A DNA stretch of 64,000 nucleotides from Paramecium pentaurelia (taxonomy: Eukaryota > Ciliophora > Oligohymenophorea > Peniculida > Parameciidae): assembly GCA_905183005.1 (NCBI GenBank), contig CAJJDO010000041.1:525962-589961 (forward strand). The letters are read 5' to 3'. This document shows, in pieces, positions 50,058 through 61,584 of the stretch. The notes under the pieces are model-generated. The model was not told where the DNA came from, searched no databases, and saw only the letters and a list, made by a program, of their open reading frames with translations. A program made the translations under genes and the position numbers. How positions within the stretch are numbered: position 1 is the first letter of the stretch; every line of letters begins with the position of its first letter.

Positions 50058-53000
50058 ATGGCTGATGAACCAGATGATTTTAAGCCAGCTCTCAAAACAA
50101 TTTCAGCATCCATAAATACAACTATGGCTATTTCTGAAGATGGTGATCTATATGTTTGGGGTAAAACCTTTTTGAAGAATAAGAACATAAAGCATTTACC
50201 AACAAAACTTGGATTACCTAATTAATATTTATTTTATAGAGTTGTACATATCTCATAAGGTTTAAATCATGGAGCTGCCATTTTATAATCATGTTTAGAT
50301 AAAGAATGTGAAGGTGTTATCACCAACTAGAAAGGTCAAGTGCAAACTATATTGGGAATGGTTGCAGATCAAGCAAAAAAGTTAAAGGAAAATTCAGAAT
50401 AATAATAATAAAGTGAATATTTTTTATAACAATGGGATTAACCCTTTAAGGAGTTTTTTAAATCAAAAAACAATAAAACTATTTTATCTTTATAAGAATT
50501 TAGATAATTTTATAGATAAGATAAACATTTAAAGAACATCAGCTATTAAAATATATCAGAAGTTAAAACTATATTAGGAACTGGAGATGAAGCAAATAAA
50601 GATGAACCAAATGCATTTGAAAAATTTTTCATGATGGAAAAATCAAAAGATGGAAAAACCGAAATCAATATTTGTTATTATTATCAAATGTTAACATAAG
50701 AAAGTAGACCTGAATATATATCTATTGTATGGGGAAATCCAGCTAACGGTAGATTAGGTGCTCCAAAATCAAAATTTCCAAATGAAACTGATAAATAAAC
50801 AATTTTCAACAATAACAATCCTTCCTAAATGGATTTCACAAGTCGATAAATGTAATAACCTTCTAGAACATAATAAGTTTAAAATTCTTAATATAATTAA
50901 ACTCAAGCAGAACCAAATAATTCAGATTTTATTTAACCTATTGCATTAAAGTAGGAATTTGTAAAAATAGTTTGTGGACATCATCATACAATGGCACTCA
51001 CTGAAGAAGGAGCTGTATTTATTTGGGGTATGGGAAGTTAAGGATGTTTAGGAAATGGTAGAGTAGATGATCTAGAGACACCAACCTAAATTGATATCTC
51101 AGGATTATATTTTAATGAAATAGCTGCTGGAGCATATCATTCTCTGGCTCTTGCAAAAAATAATCAGGTCTATGGATGGGGTGTAAATAATCGAGGTTAA
51201 TTAGGGATTGGGAATAAAGAAAATTAACTATTACCTAAACAATTAACTTTTTTTGATAGAAAGAAAGTACAATGTTAATATCTTTATTGCGGAGACTAAC
51301 ACTCTGCTTGTATAACAACTAATAAAGAGTTATATACTTGGGGAAATGGAGACTATTATAGACTAGGTCATGGAATGCTATTGGATGAAATGGAACCAAA
51401 AAAAATTGAAATACTCTAAGATGTTTACGTTTTAGATGTTGCATTGGGTACGATACATTCCTTATGTATAACAAATGAAGGATTTGTTTATGCTTGGGGA
51501 AGCAGCAAGGATTCTGTATTAGGAATGCCAACTTAATAGTATAAAGATTAAACACTTCCTTAAAGAGTGGGATTAATGAGTTAAAGTTTTAGAGACGCTT
51601 CATTTTATTAGGTAGCTGCAGGAACTAGCCACTCTTTGGCTTTATCAGAAAATGGCCATCTTTATGTATGGGGTTCAAATAAAAATAGTTTGTTGGGTGT
51701 TAGATTGTAGGGATAGGAACATACATGTATTCCTTAAAAAGTTGAATAATCAGAAGATCTTGAAAAATCTTGTATTGAAAAAGCGTTATTTTTTAATTTA
51801 AAAAAAGAAGAGCAACAAATGATGAAAGATGAAAAATTGGTCACCTTTGAATAAACTACTTTGATGAAAAATATTTTATAACCTTTATAAGGATAGAGTC
51901 ATGAATGCAAGTATAAGTATGCAACTTTAGGATCTAAAAATACTTACTTTATTGATAATACAGGCCATTTATATGCCTGCGGTTCTAATCAAAAAGGAAT
52001 GCTATGTAAAAATCCACATAAAAAATAAAAATTCAAATAATTTATACCTTAAAAGGATCCTCCAGATATTTTATATGAACAATCATTTACACCAATTGAA
52101 ATCGTTTATTTTAGAAACACAATAATCAGATATATTAGCTGTTAATACAATCATTGTATTGCTGTGACTGCTAAAGGCAATGCTTATTGTTGGGGTTCAA
52201 ATTAATATAATTAATTGGGTTTAGGGTTTCAAAGTGATCATGTTTTCACTCCTATACTTTTAGAAGGAGCTATCGAATAAAAGGTTATAATAATGGCTAT
52301 TACAGGAGAGAAGTTTTCAGCTCTACTTACTGATTAAGGAGAAGTGTGGAGTTTTGGAACTTCAGAATTTGGTGTACTTGGACATGAACTCAAAAATTTT
52401 TATGTTATAATGGAACCAAGAATGATTAATGATATTCCATCCATGATTAATTTAGCTTGCAGTAATTAAACAATGTTTGCAATAGATTAAAAATAATAAT
52501 TATGGGCTTGGGGAAATAATTAATTTGGATAGTTAGGAATTTCATTATAAAGAGATGAAGAAGAGATTAATTTATAAACAAATAAATAAGTGAGTAGCGA
52601 ATTTTTAGAGTGGAAAGCTCAGTTAAAATCCTTAAAAAATCCTGAAAGATATATTGTATATTAACCAGATAAACCAAGCACAAGATCTATAACAGGAGAA
52701 GCCTTTGTTGATTAGGTGTCTTGTGGATTGTATCACACATGTATAATAACCACAAATTAAGAATTACTAACTTGTGGTTTAGCTAAATATTCAGGTCATC
52801 AAAGCTAAGAACCAGAAGATCCTGAACAATAGTAAGCACAATAAGCTTAATTCATTGATGCTTTTTCCTCAACTCTTGAACATTCAAGTAAAAAGTTTAA
52901 ATTGGTTGCTTGTCACGAATATCACACTGTAGCAGTTACAGTTTCAAATGATTTGGTATTTTTAGGTCCAGAGGGTAAAGAAAGAGGACTTCATGAAAAA

Positions 53001-56000
53001 TTTGCCAATTTATTTAGGGATGGAAAGCAAATGCCTGAAGAATTGCAAAATATTAAATTTGTAGCATGTGGTCCTAACCACGCTTTAATCTTAAATGATT
53101 AAGGATAAACTTATACATGGGGTGCAACGATGGGTGGTAGATTAGGATTACATATAAATGAAATAGGATTATTGGATGGATAGGAGAAATTAACTATTCC
53201 TTACCCTACTAAGATAGAATGTGAAGTTTGCAAAGATAATAAATTATAAGCAAAAAATAATAAGGATAAAGATAAAAGTTCTGCACCAAAAAAGAAAGAA
53301 AAGAAGAAAAATAAAAGTTCAAAAGCAAAGAAAAAAGCCCCTGGAGGCGATTAATAATTAGATGTTTCTATAGAAGATGAAGAAATTTTAGATGAGGAAA
53401 GTTTTCACTCAGAAGAAGGACCAGGAGTAAGAGTTCAAGATCCGCTGTAAAAAGGACTTAGTAAATAGTCATAAGAATGTGAATAAGAAAACTTATATTT
53501 GTAAGATGCTGAAATAGAGAAAAAAGTGTAATTCATCTTTAAAGATTCTGCAATTCAAGCTTATGAATTGTAAAAAATGTATACTGAAATAGTATCAAAA
53601 CTGAGTTGGAGTATCGATTATAGAGCTAGACAATTAGCTGCAAAAAATTAAAGTAGATAAATTACAAATTTAAAGTTTTCAGTTCCATAATTTATTGTAA
53701 AGAATATTTAATTGTACGAATGTATATTTTCTTGTATGTATCATCATCCTTGTTATATGATTAAATTGATTCAAGCAAATTAATTAAATAAGTTTTAATT
53801 ATTGAAATTCATTAAAGTGATTTTTAAAAATGATTTAATGGAAGCTTAGAATTAAAGTATCATTTTAACTCTAGCTATAAAATCTTTCGAAATTGAGTTC
53901 AACAATGCAACCAATTAATTAGATTACATATCAGAGCTGAAATTGTTTAAAAGTTCGTCTGTTTTTTTATAAATCTACTATATGTTCATATAAAAAGATG
54001 AAGATGCTTTTAAATATTTTGATGAGGTTGCAAATCTTTTAATCAAGGGATTCGCCTTTTCTAAAATATTAGAAGAGATTCATAATTTTGAAAAAAGACC
54101 TGAAGAAGCAGAGAGTGATGATCATAAACTAAAAAATTTCTTTAATTTTCACTAAGAAAATGCTAATAGCAAAGAAATATAAGCTAAATATGATGTTTTA
54201 ACAGAATTAATAATATTTTACATAAAATCAATTGTAGATAGAAAGGAGAAATGTAGAATTAAAGGTGATGAAATGATATCATCTCATATAAAATATTTGC
54301 ATAATTAAATAGTTCAAATAATGAAAAAGAAAATACTTAAAGACGAATTAGTTAGAATCACAGAGGTTGTTGAAGAAGAATCAAAGGTTTAATAGAAGTT
54401 ATAAAAATTTTAAGTCAAATTAGATGAAAAGATTGGGTCATTTCTATTACACCTTTATTATGGGTCAATCACTGAATTTATTCTAAAATTTTAGGATCAA
54501 ATTTAAAGTATGCCAGAAGAAATTCGACCTTTTTTACTTAATGATTAAAACCTTAGATAAATTGCTTAAACAATTGATAGATTCTTTTAAAAGGATGTTA
54601 TGTTACCTAATAAATATAATTAAAATTTAAATAAGATAATATCAAGTAGGATTCTTCCAAAAATAAATTTACTTGGTATTTAAGATGTAGCATAAGATTT
54701 ACAAGGATTTGTTTAATTTAGTGTTGAAAATTTAAATATGATTGAGTTAATTCAAGAATGCTTTGAAATTAAAGATAGATATATGTAAGTTGAAATCTAA
54801 GATATTCTATTCTTATAACATTTTTATTGTTCATAAATTTTAAATAATGGACTGTAAGCAGTATCAAAGTTTTTTGCAAGAGGAATGAAAGATCCAATTT
54901 ATATAATCTTTAGGCATTTAGAATTTAGAGAAATATAAGTAAACATGTTTAGTACTGAAATATTAAAGAGAAAAATAAACTTAAAATTAATGCCTACCCC
55001 TATCATGTAATTGATTCGAAAATCTAATGAAATAGGATTATATAAATGCGAAGATTGTTCAATTTTATTAACAACAGAGTATATCACAGCAGAAAAGCTT
55101 AAATCGCTCCAAAATTTATTTGCTAATGGTTGGAGTTGCGCAGCTGGTCATCATAATAATATAACTGTATTGGATTGTGAATCTCCAGGATGTAGTAATT
55201 TTATAACAGACTAAGCATTAAAAACAATGAGAGTGCTTAGATTTTATTATAGAGAAAAAGATGATAATATAGATATGCTTGTTGAAATTTTAAGTAGCAT
55301 ACCAACCATTCCAAAGGGGATAAATATGTATAACTTTTTAAAAGATTTATAAAAAACAAACTGGGTGAAAAGAAATTCAAGATTAACAACCAAAATTGAG
55401 CAATTTTTATCGAAAATTTTCCCAAGTGAATTAACAGATCCATTTATAAGATCAGAAACAGAAGATGCCGAATTAGCTTTATAATAAGTGACCGAGGAAT
55501 AAAAAGAAGCATGGGCAGTATTAGCAGCATAAAAAAAAATGTAAAGAGAGGAAGCTTTACATAAGTAATATAAGATAGTTTATGAGAAAGCAATAATTTA
55601 AATGAATGAAAGATCCTAACACAGAGCATTGTAAATTACATATAATGATCTAATTCGACAATTAGAATTAACAAGAAGTGAAATGAAATCAGATTTGCAT
55701 AAAGAAATCAAAATGATTAAATAATACTAAGATTTTATTCAACAAAACATTAGAGTTTATGGTGAAGGAGAAGTTTAATAGCCAGAAAGGGCCAAAGGGT
55801 AAGCTTATGGATTTTATACATCAGCAAACATGTTTTAAGCCAAAGCTTTGGTCAAATTAACATTTTAAAATCGACAAATTCCAAAGATTTTGAAAAATAT
55901 CAAATTCTATTTTTTTGGATAATCTGATGGTGGTTGGGACATCTAATTAGTGTATTTATAAGATTCATTATTGAATCTTTTAGTGACTTGCATAGAAGCT

Positions 56001-56183
56001 ATATATCCAATAGAATTATCATTATATAAGATCAGCATACCTATTGATTAATATCTAGAACTAAGAAGAATGGCTAAATATCGAACTTAAATTACTTTCA
56101 AATCCAAAAATATCGAAATTACTTTTAATATAGTTTAATTAATTAGTATATTTAACTAGCTAGAAGCTAGATTAATCAAATGA
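50058..56183 (+). CDS. RCC1-repeat protein with IQGAP/RasGAP-like C-terminal region, 2,041 aa
   Basis: One intronless frame of 2,042 codons. Residues ~1-1040 hold many RCC1 units with the hallmark V/W-x-WG and G-x-x-H-S/T phrases: EEGAVFIWGMGSQGCLGNGR, AGAYHSLALAKNNQVYGWG, AAGTSHSLALSENGHLYVWG and others; more than one seven-bladed propeller is implied. A Lys-rich linker follows at ~1060-1100. The C-terminal half is helical: from ~1215 (CMYHHPCYMIKLIQANQ and the segment after it) it resembles the start of an IQGAP RasGAP-related domain, and residues ~1915-2015 (FYTSANMFQAKALVKLTFQ ... KNIKFYFFGQ) resemble the RasGAP C-terminal domain. A Cys-rich patch near 1665-1715 (CEDCS, CAAGHH, CESPGC) may bind zinc. 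It may join a GTPase exchange-type propeller to a GAP-like scaffold; that is inference. Confidence 0.8.
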
Positions 56184-56207
56184 ATAATAAATATGAATAA
56201 TTAATCA

Positions 56208-57377
56208 TCATATCATTAATTTTTTGTTATATTTCTTTTTTAATCTTTACAGAGCTTTCTAATCTTCAAATTTATTATTTGTTAACACTAATTAAAACCC
56301 TTCAATAGTTTGGTTCAAAAATTTTTCAATTTAAACAAAAGAATTCTCATCAATTTAATTCAATGATAAATTTAACAATTACAACTTCTAATTTCTCATA
56401 ATATACCAATTATTATCAAACTGTTAGATTGTTTCTAATACTGGAACTACTTCTTCAGTACCTTTCTTCTTTACTTTTTTATTCCTTTCTATTATTTAAT
56501 CCCTTTCTTTTTCTTTTATTCGATAATCATCATATTCATCTTAACTCATTAAAAATTTACCAACATTTTGCATGATTTCAGATAATTAATCTAATGAGTT
56601 TATCTAATTTTTTGCTAATCCTAGCTATTCTAAAAATGTATTTTCCTTAAGAGCTGTTCCTATTAAATTAAATGCTTCTTTTGATAATTAATTATCATAT
56701 AAATCTAATACTTTTAAATTTCTCATATTTTAGCATAGAATTTCAATAAAAGGTAACTCTATATAAAGAGAATTAAAATACTTATTTAGCATGATCTCAA
56801 ATATAATTATTCTAATAAATGATTTGATTAAAAGAGTTATGGTTAAATTTATTACCAATCAATGTACAATTTTTTTATTTTACATTCAGCATTACTTATG
56901 AGTTAAGAAATAATTTAATATTCAGCTTAACCTAAATCATTATTGCAAAATTTTAGAGTTTGAACTCCACTCTGATATGAACAAAATTCAAGTAATTTTA
57001 ATGTTATTATATCAACTTTCACCTATATTAATCTGATTATATACAGAATTAAAAAAAACAACCTAAGAAGTTTGATCATTTTCATATTCCTCTGGATTTT
57101 TGAACTTTTTGTTTTCATCGAAATCATTTATGTCCAAACTTTGAATAACTTTTACAAATGTTGGATGGAGAGTGATTCCGATGGATTAACACAATATCTG
57201 CATATTATCTTAAATATTGTTTTTCATCATTTATAATAATTCTGGTTTGAAGTATGTCAAAAATTATGACACTTAATCCAAATTATCTTGCTAATAGGTT
57301 TGATACTAATAGAAAGGAAAGGTGGTTTATGAAAAGATTGGTTCAAGGGGCCTTCTTTCTTCTTTTTTTGGTGGCAT
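56208..57377 (-). CDS. Leucine-rich-repeat protein, 374 aa
   Basis: Two introns of 22 and 23 nt leave exactly 375 codons. After an N-terminal tail (MPPKKEERRPLEPIF) the protein holds irregular LRRs of the ribonuclease-inhibitor kind: GVQTLKFCNNDLGQAEYQII, LLEQLYLRSCQIKLPFIEIL, MRNLKVLDLYDNQLSKEAFN, NTFLEQLGLAKNQINSLDQL and, after a Lys/Glu-rich insert (RNKKVKKKGTEEVVP), LQLLNLSLNQIDENSFVQIE. Such proteins are common in the ciliate axoneme (dynein regulatory complex kind), but no specific family is claimed. It is convergent with the RCC1 gene (24 bp apart) and divergent from the next gene (22 bp between ATGs). Confidence 0.8.
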
Positions 57378-57399
57378 AAATTAATAAATAAAATATATT

Positions 57400-57726
57400 A
57401 TGATTCAAATGGGTGTCTTCTATTAATGCACCAATTTAACAACTGGATTAATGTAGTACAATTAGAATCTCAAAGAAATAAATTCTTAAATGCAAAGTGA
57501 AACCAAAGGGTTATAAGAAAGTGTTGCTACACTTCACTAAGCATTTGAGGAAACTGTGTTCAAAATTAATTAAATATAGAATTAAGTATTTGAATTAGAG
57601 CAGCAACTCTATTCTTAAAGATCCAAAACATTGATTGAATAAAAGAAAGGGCAAGTAGCTAGTTATGTTTCAGAAAGAGAGAAGACATTGAATGATTTGA
57701 GGAATTCATTATAATAGCTCATATGA
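57400..57726 (+). CDS. Small coiled-coil protein, 108 aa
   Basis: An intronless frame of 109 codons that is one coiled coil from about residue 15 on (ETKGLQESVATLHQAFEETV and the QIQNQVFELEQQLYSQRSK segment). The size and single helix recall small subunits of multi-protein complexes such as BLOC-1 or kinetochore parts, but nothing specific can be said. A second in-frame ATG at 57409 would give 105 residues. It is divergent from the LRR gene with only 22 bp between start codons (31 bp for the second ATG). Confidence 0.6.
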
Positions 57727-58285
57727 AAATAAATATTAATAGTTTTCAGATAAATATTTTATAGTTAGTAATTGCTACTTAGATATTACAATTTTCTTTT
57801 TTGAAGTGATAATTTTGGCATTTTTACTTAAAAAAAAAAAAGGTGGAGATCTAGTTTCTATTTTATGAATAATATTTTTCCAACTATAAGCCTAAGAGAT
57901 CACAAATTCAAACTAAAATGTAAATATGAATAGTAATTTAAGAATTAGGAATTTTTATTTCTTACTCATAAAATAATATTGAAAGAATATAATACTTTTA
58001 ATTTATGATAGATAAACATCAAATAACGAAATATGACAATTCAATGTTTTAAGATTCTTTTTGTTGGTCGAATAAATGTCTGTGCATTAAAAGAAACAAT
58101 AAACAATGATTCAAATTGAAATTTTCTGGTCTGATTGAGTAAGAAAGTATCACTTTTATCTTTACAGTAAACTGAATTCAAACATAAAAAAATAAGGATT
58201 CTGTATAAAAAAAAATTAGAACATACTTTTTTCATTATGAATTTAAGAAACTTAAAGTAATTGAAATTACAATAATAAAAAGAAA
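57727..58285. other. Gene-poor region with an A run
   Basis: About 560 bp without a gene I can support. It holds a run of twelve A near 57831. The minus-strand open frame at 58041-58310 has poor composition and is not supported. No RNA gene is visible. Confidence 0.4.
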
Positions 58286-59330
58286 ATGAGCATTTGCTCA
58301 GATCATGCAACCTATGTTTATATTTGTAAAGAAGACCATAATGTAGTAGGAAGCTTTGCCTTTAATGTTTATATTGCTAAAGAAGATATTTAAAAACTTT
58401 TAGAAGAGTTATAAAATAATCAAGATGAATTAAAAGTGGGGAGTTAGTATTAGAGAAATATAAAATAAATAGAAATCTTGTTTACAATGATATTAACATT
58501 ATTCATTGAATAAAGTTGGATCTTCTGAAATTTAACAGTTGATCAAACTTTAAAACAATTTTAAAAGAGAATTAATAAAACATAAAGCTTATAGAAAGAT
58601 AGTATCCACAATAAGTAGCTTCGCATAATGATTAAGATTAAATAGTGCTTTAAACAATTGGAAAAATCAAAACTAATCAGTTTTTGAGAAGGCAAAATAA
58701 ATATAACAGAGTTTAAAGAAGATGAATGTAAGATGTTTTAGCAGAAAATATAAAAAGAAATTAATTAGATTAAGTAAACATAAAATTGAAAAAGGGAAGT
58801 AATGTTCATCACAATAAATAACTTATAGCAAGAAATTCATAAAGAAATAAAGGAGATTAGGTAGATATCAGATTGATAAGTTCATAATATTGAAAAGGGC
58901 AATAATTCATTAAAAATCTTTCGCATTAAAATTATAAAAGACTTAATAAAAAAAAAAATCTAATTCAAATTAATTAAAAATAACAATTCCATGAAAATCT
59001 TTTGAATTATTTTTCGCATCAGCTTCATAATGTTCATTTAAGTAACTTTTTCAATATTAATCATTTGAGTATATAAAAATCTGATAATCCTCGTTATTTT
59101 AATCTATAATGAAATCATAATTATTTTCAAAATGCAATTCTAATAAGAGATCAAAGAAAGTAAGTGATTCACAATTATGCAATACAATAAAAAGAGTTAT
59201 TTTTAGAAAATCTCAGAAAAAAGAGATGAAAAATTAGCTAGAAATTAAATGATTGAAATGGAATTAAATAAAAGGTTTTATAAAATGTACTACTATACTT
59301 CTTGTAATTTAAAAAAAAAACAGAAAAATA
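58286..59330 (+). pseudogene. Probable degenerate gene
   Basis: An ATG at 58286 opens a well-formed start (MSICSDHATYVYICKEDHNV, then VGSFAFNVYIAKEDIQKLLE) that ends at TGA 58526. Downstream, protein-like segments recur on the same strand in shifting frames (LIKLQNNFKRELIKHKAYRK; FKEDECKMFQQKIQKEINQI; NAILIRDQRKQVIHNYAIQQ), separated by TGA codons that no normal intron removes. This is the pattern expected of a decaying gene. A working gene with introns I failed to place is the alternative. Confidence 0.4.
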
Positions 59331-59519
59331 ATCCAACAAAATTTAAAGTATGATAGAAATTAAAAAACAAATAATTTTATTTTAAGAAATTTGACTGTTA
59401 AGTGTTAATAGTGCTAGTGAGAAAATTGTCTCATAATATCCTATAATTTTAAACAATAATATTTAAATACTTAAAAGATAAGAAAAAAATTAAATCAATA
59501 TATAAAATATTTATTTAAC

Positions 59520-59935
59520 ATTTTAAGGATGATATATGGTTAGGTAACTTATAATCGCTCCACCAGAGGAATTTGTTAACATTTAATCTTCTACTCTTAT
59601 CCTGAGGACTCATTTTTGCTCAATCAGAGCCTATAAGTTAATCGGTATATCAGAATGGATCATGTCTTTTTGAAAAAGAAATAATTCTTTCTGTTCTGAT
59701 TTTACACTTTTAAATTCAAAGGTGACCTGCAGTCTAATCTGAATCGGAAGTTAAAATTTGGCACTTATTGGGCCTTATCCGACAAATCTATTGATAATCA
59801 GAATCGCTTCTTTTTAAGCAGCAGAGGTCAATCCTTATAAACCTTTCATTAGGACCTTTTTAAGAAAAGCCCTATCTTGCCAATTGAAAGCCACCTTTCT
59901 TCAACCTCTACTTTGTACTAAAAACAAAGTTAATT
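59520..59935. other. GC-richer island of unknown nature
   Basis: This ~400-bp stretch is visibly richer in G and C than its surroundings. Long TGA-free frames exist on both strands: minus-strand reading gives GQGPISAKFQLPIQIRLQVT and then FEFKSVKSEQKELFLFQKDM before a TGA, while plus-strand reading gives LKFGTYWALSDKSIDNQNRF and stays open past 60400. Both use codons (CTG, CAG, GTC, CGG, CCG) that are rare in this window. The words ATCAGAATSG and its complement-like CTGAATCGG recur. It could be an alien gene, a structured RNA or an element remnant; I cannot decide. Confidence 0.35.
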
Positions 59936-60376
59936 TAATAATAATAGAATAGGAAATGATTGTAATCTTATTTATTAATTTTTCTTAATCCAAAGCTTAA
60001 TTAAATTATTGAACTATTTGGTTCTGTTGTAAATTTGTGAAAAAGTTAAAAAATCTTATTTGTACATCTGTAAGTTAGTAGTGGAGCGCCGTCCTGATTT
60101 TTTAATTGCTTTAATTGAAAATTTCTTTTAACTTTTTGGTGTTAATTAGTCAGCAATACAGAAATAACTTTTCATGAATTCTTTCAGATTTCGACAATCT
60201 TATTATTGTAACAATTTTAAATTTTTAATTATTAAACAAAAATTGAAGTGGCTATCAAACTATATCTTCAATTAAACTGACCCATTTTTAATTAACAACT
60301 TAGCAATATTTATTAGAGAAAGATATAAAAAATTAAAATCTTTTAATTTATATGATTTTATTTTTTCTCTGCATAA

Positions 60377-61583
60377 TAATTACTATTATTTAAAGAGGTT
60401 ATTTCTTAATCTTTTTAATTTTGTTTAACAGTTTTTGATATAAACGCTTTAGAATGTTTAAGATTACCTTGCTTAATTAACTAGTCTATTATAAAAGGAA
60501 ATTAAATAAAATATTATCATAGAGATGTAAAGTTTTTAGTTTTATTTATTAACATGAATTTATTGTAATTATAACAAAGCATTAGAGTTAATAATAGTAT
60601 TGCTTTATTAATTGAAATTTTTTGAATCATTTGAAGGGGATTTATTATATACCATTCTTTATTATTTATTATGTGAAATATTCATAAAATGAATTTTACA
60701 TTTATAAATATGGATATGAATAATAAAAAATTCATTTGGTTTGGTTCTTCAGAAATATGGGTAATTTCTTAACCTTTTAATTGAACTGTATATTTTACAT
60801 GTTGCTGTATAGATATTAATTAATTTCATTAAAATCATCTTGAAGGTAAAAGAGATTATACATCATCTCATTGATTAATAATGTTTATCATGTTAAGATA
60901 TTGATAAGTATTTTTGAAAGTTGCTTTTTGGATGTATGTAAGAATTTACATAGAGCTTAAGTTAATCAGTATTTAAGATTATTTGATAATTGTTAGGAAA
61001 GATATAATTATTATCTCCTTTAATCTTAATCCTTTCACAAATATCATATTGATGATGATTAATCTATTTTTAAGTCTTTTTAACAACTAATACTTTTAGT
61101 ATAAATTGAAAAATAATAATATCAAGTTATGAAAATATTACCAAGAATAGAGTAGAGTAATTTTTAAAATCATTTACTCTCCTATTTTATATATTTAATC
61201 ATTCACTCTCCTATTTTATATGTTCTTCACTCTCTTCCAACTTAAACAACTACTCCTATAGCTCCTTTATCTATTCCTTCTCTTATTAAACAGGGGGCTA
61301 TTATTAAACAACTTCATTCTTAAATCTACAATCATATTCAATATTCTACAACACTACATCCCCTTTTTAACAATCTAGCTTATCATTTTAATCATCTTTA
61401 TCCACTTAATTATCTTCCTCATGTTTAAATTTCTCCATCTAGGCAAACTCTTCATCTAACTATTTCATCACCTCGGCATAATATTTCTCCTCCTCGGCAT
61501 TCCTTTTCTCCCATTCTCTATTCTTATATTCCTTATCAAACTCCCTAGTTCCCATCGGATTCGTATAAATGTACTCTCCATCT
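60377..61583. repeat. Triplicated segment, copy 1 (ends at an N)
   Basis: Copy 1 runs from 60377 up to the single N at 61584. It appears identical to 61585-62791 (offset 1208). Its last 385 bp contain the 3' part of the small acidic-protein gene. The 60377-61198 part holds no gene I can support: it is AT-rich, with a TTTGGTTTGGTTC element near 60738. Confidence 0.9.
61199..61583 (-). CDS. Small acidic coiled-coil protein, copy 1, 5' end cut by assembly gap
   Basis: Same coding sequence as the complete copy at 62407-62841, but the reading frame runs into the N at 61584 inside the VKDGEYIY region, so the first ~16 codons are missing. It is broken by the assembly and not by mutation. See the complete copy for the description. 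Confidence 0.75.
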
Positions 61584-61584
61584 N

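Noticed and set aside
58041..58310. Minus-strand 89-codon frame with a signal-like stretch
   Set aside because: Composition is Phe/Leu/Ser/Asn-rich as in chance AT-rich sequence, and it overlaps the start of the probable degenerate plus-strand gene.
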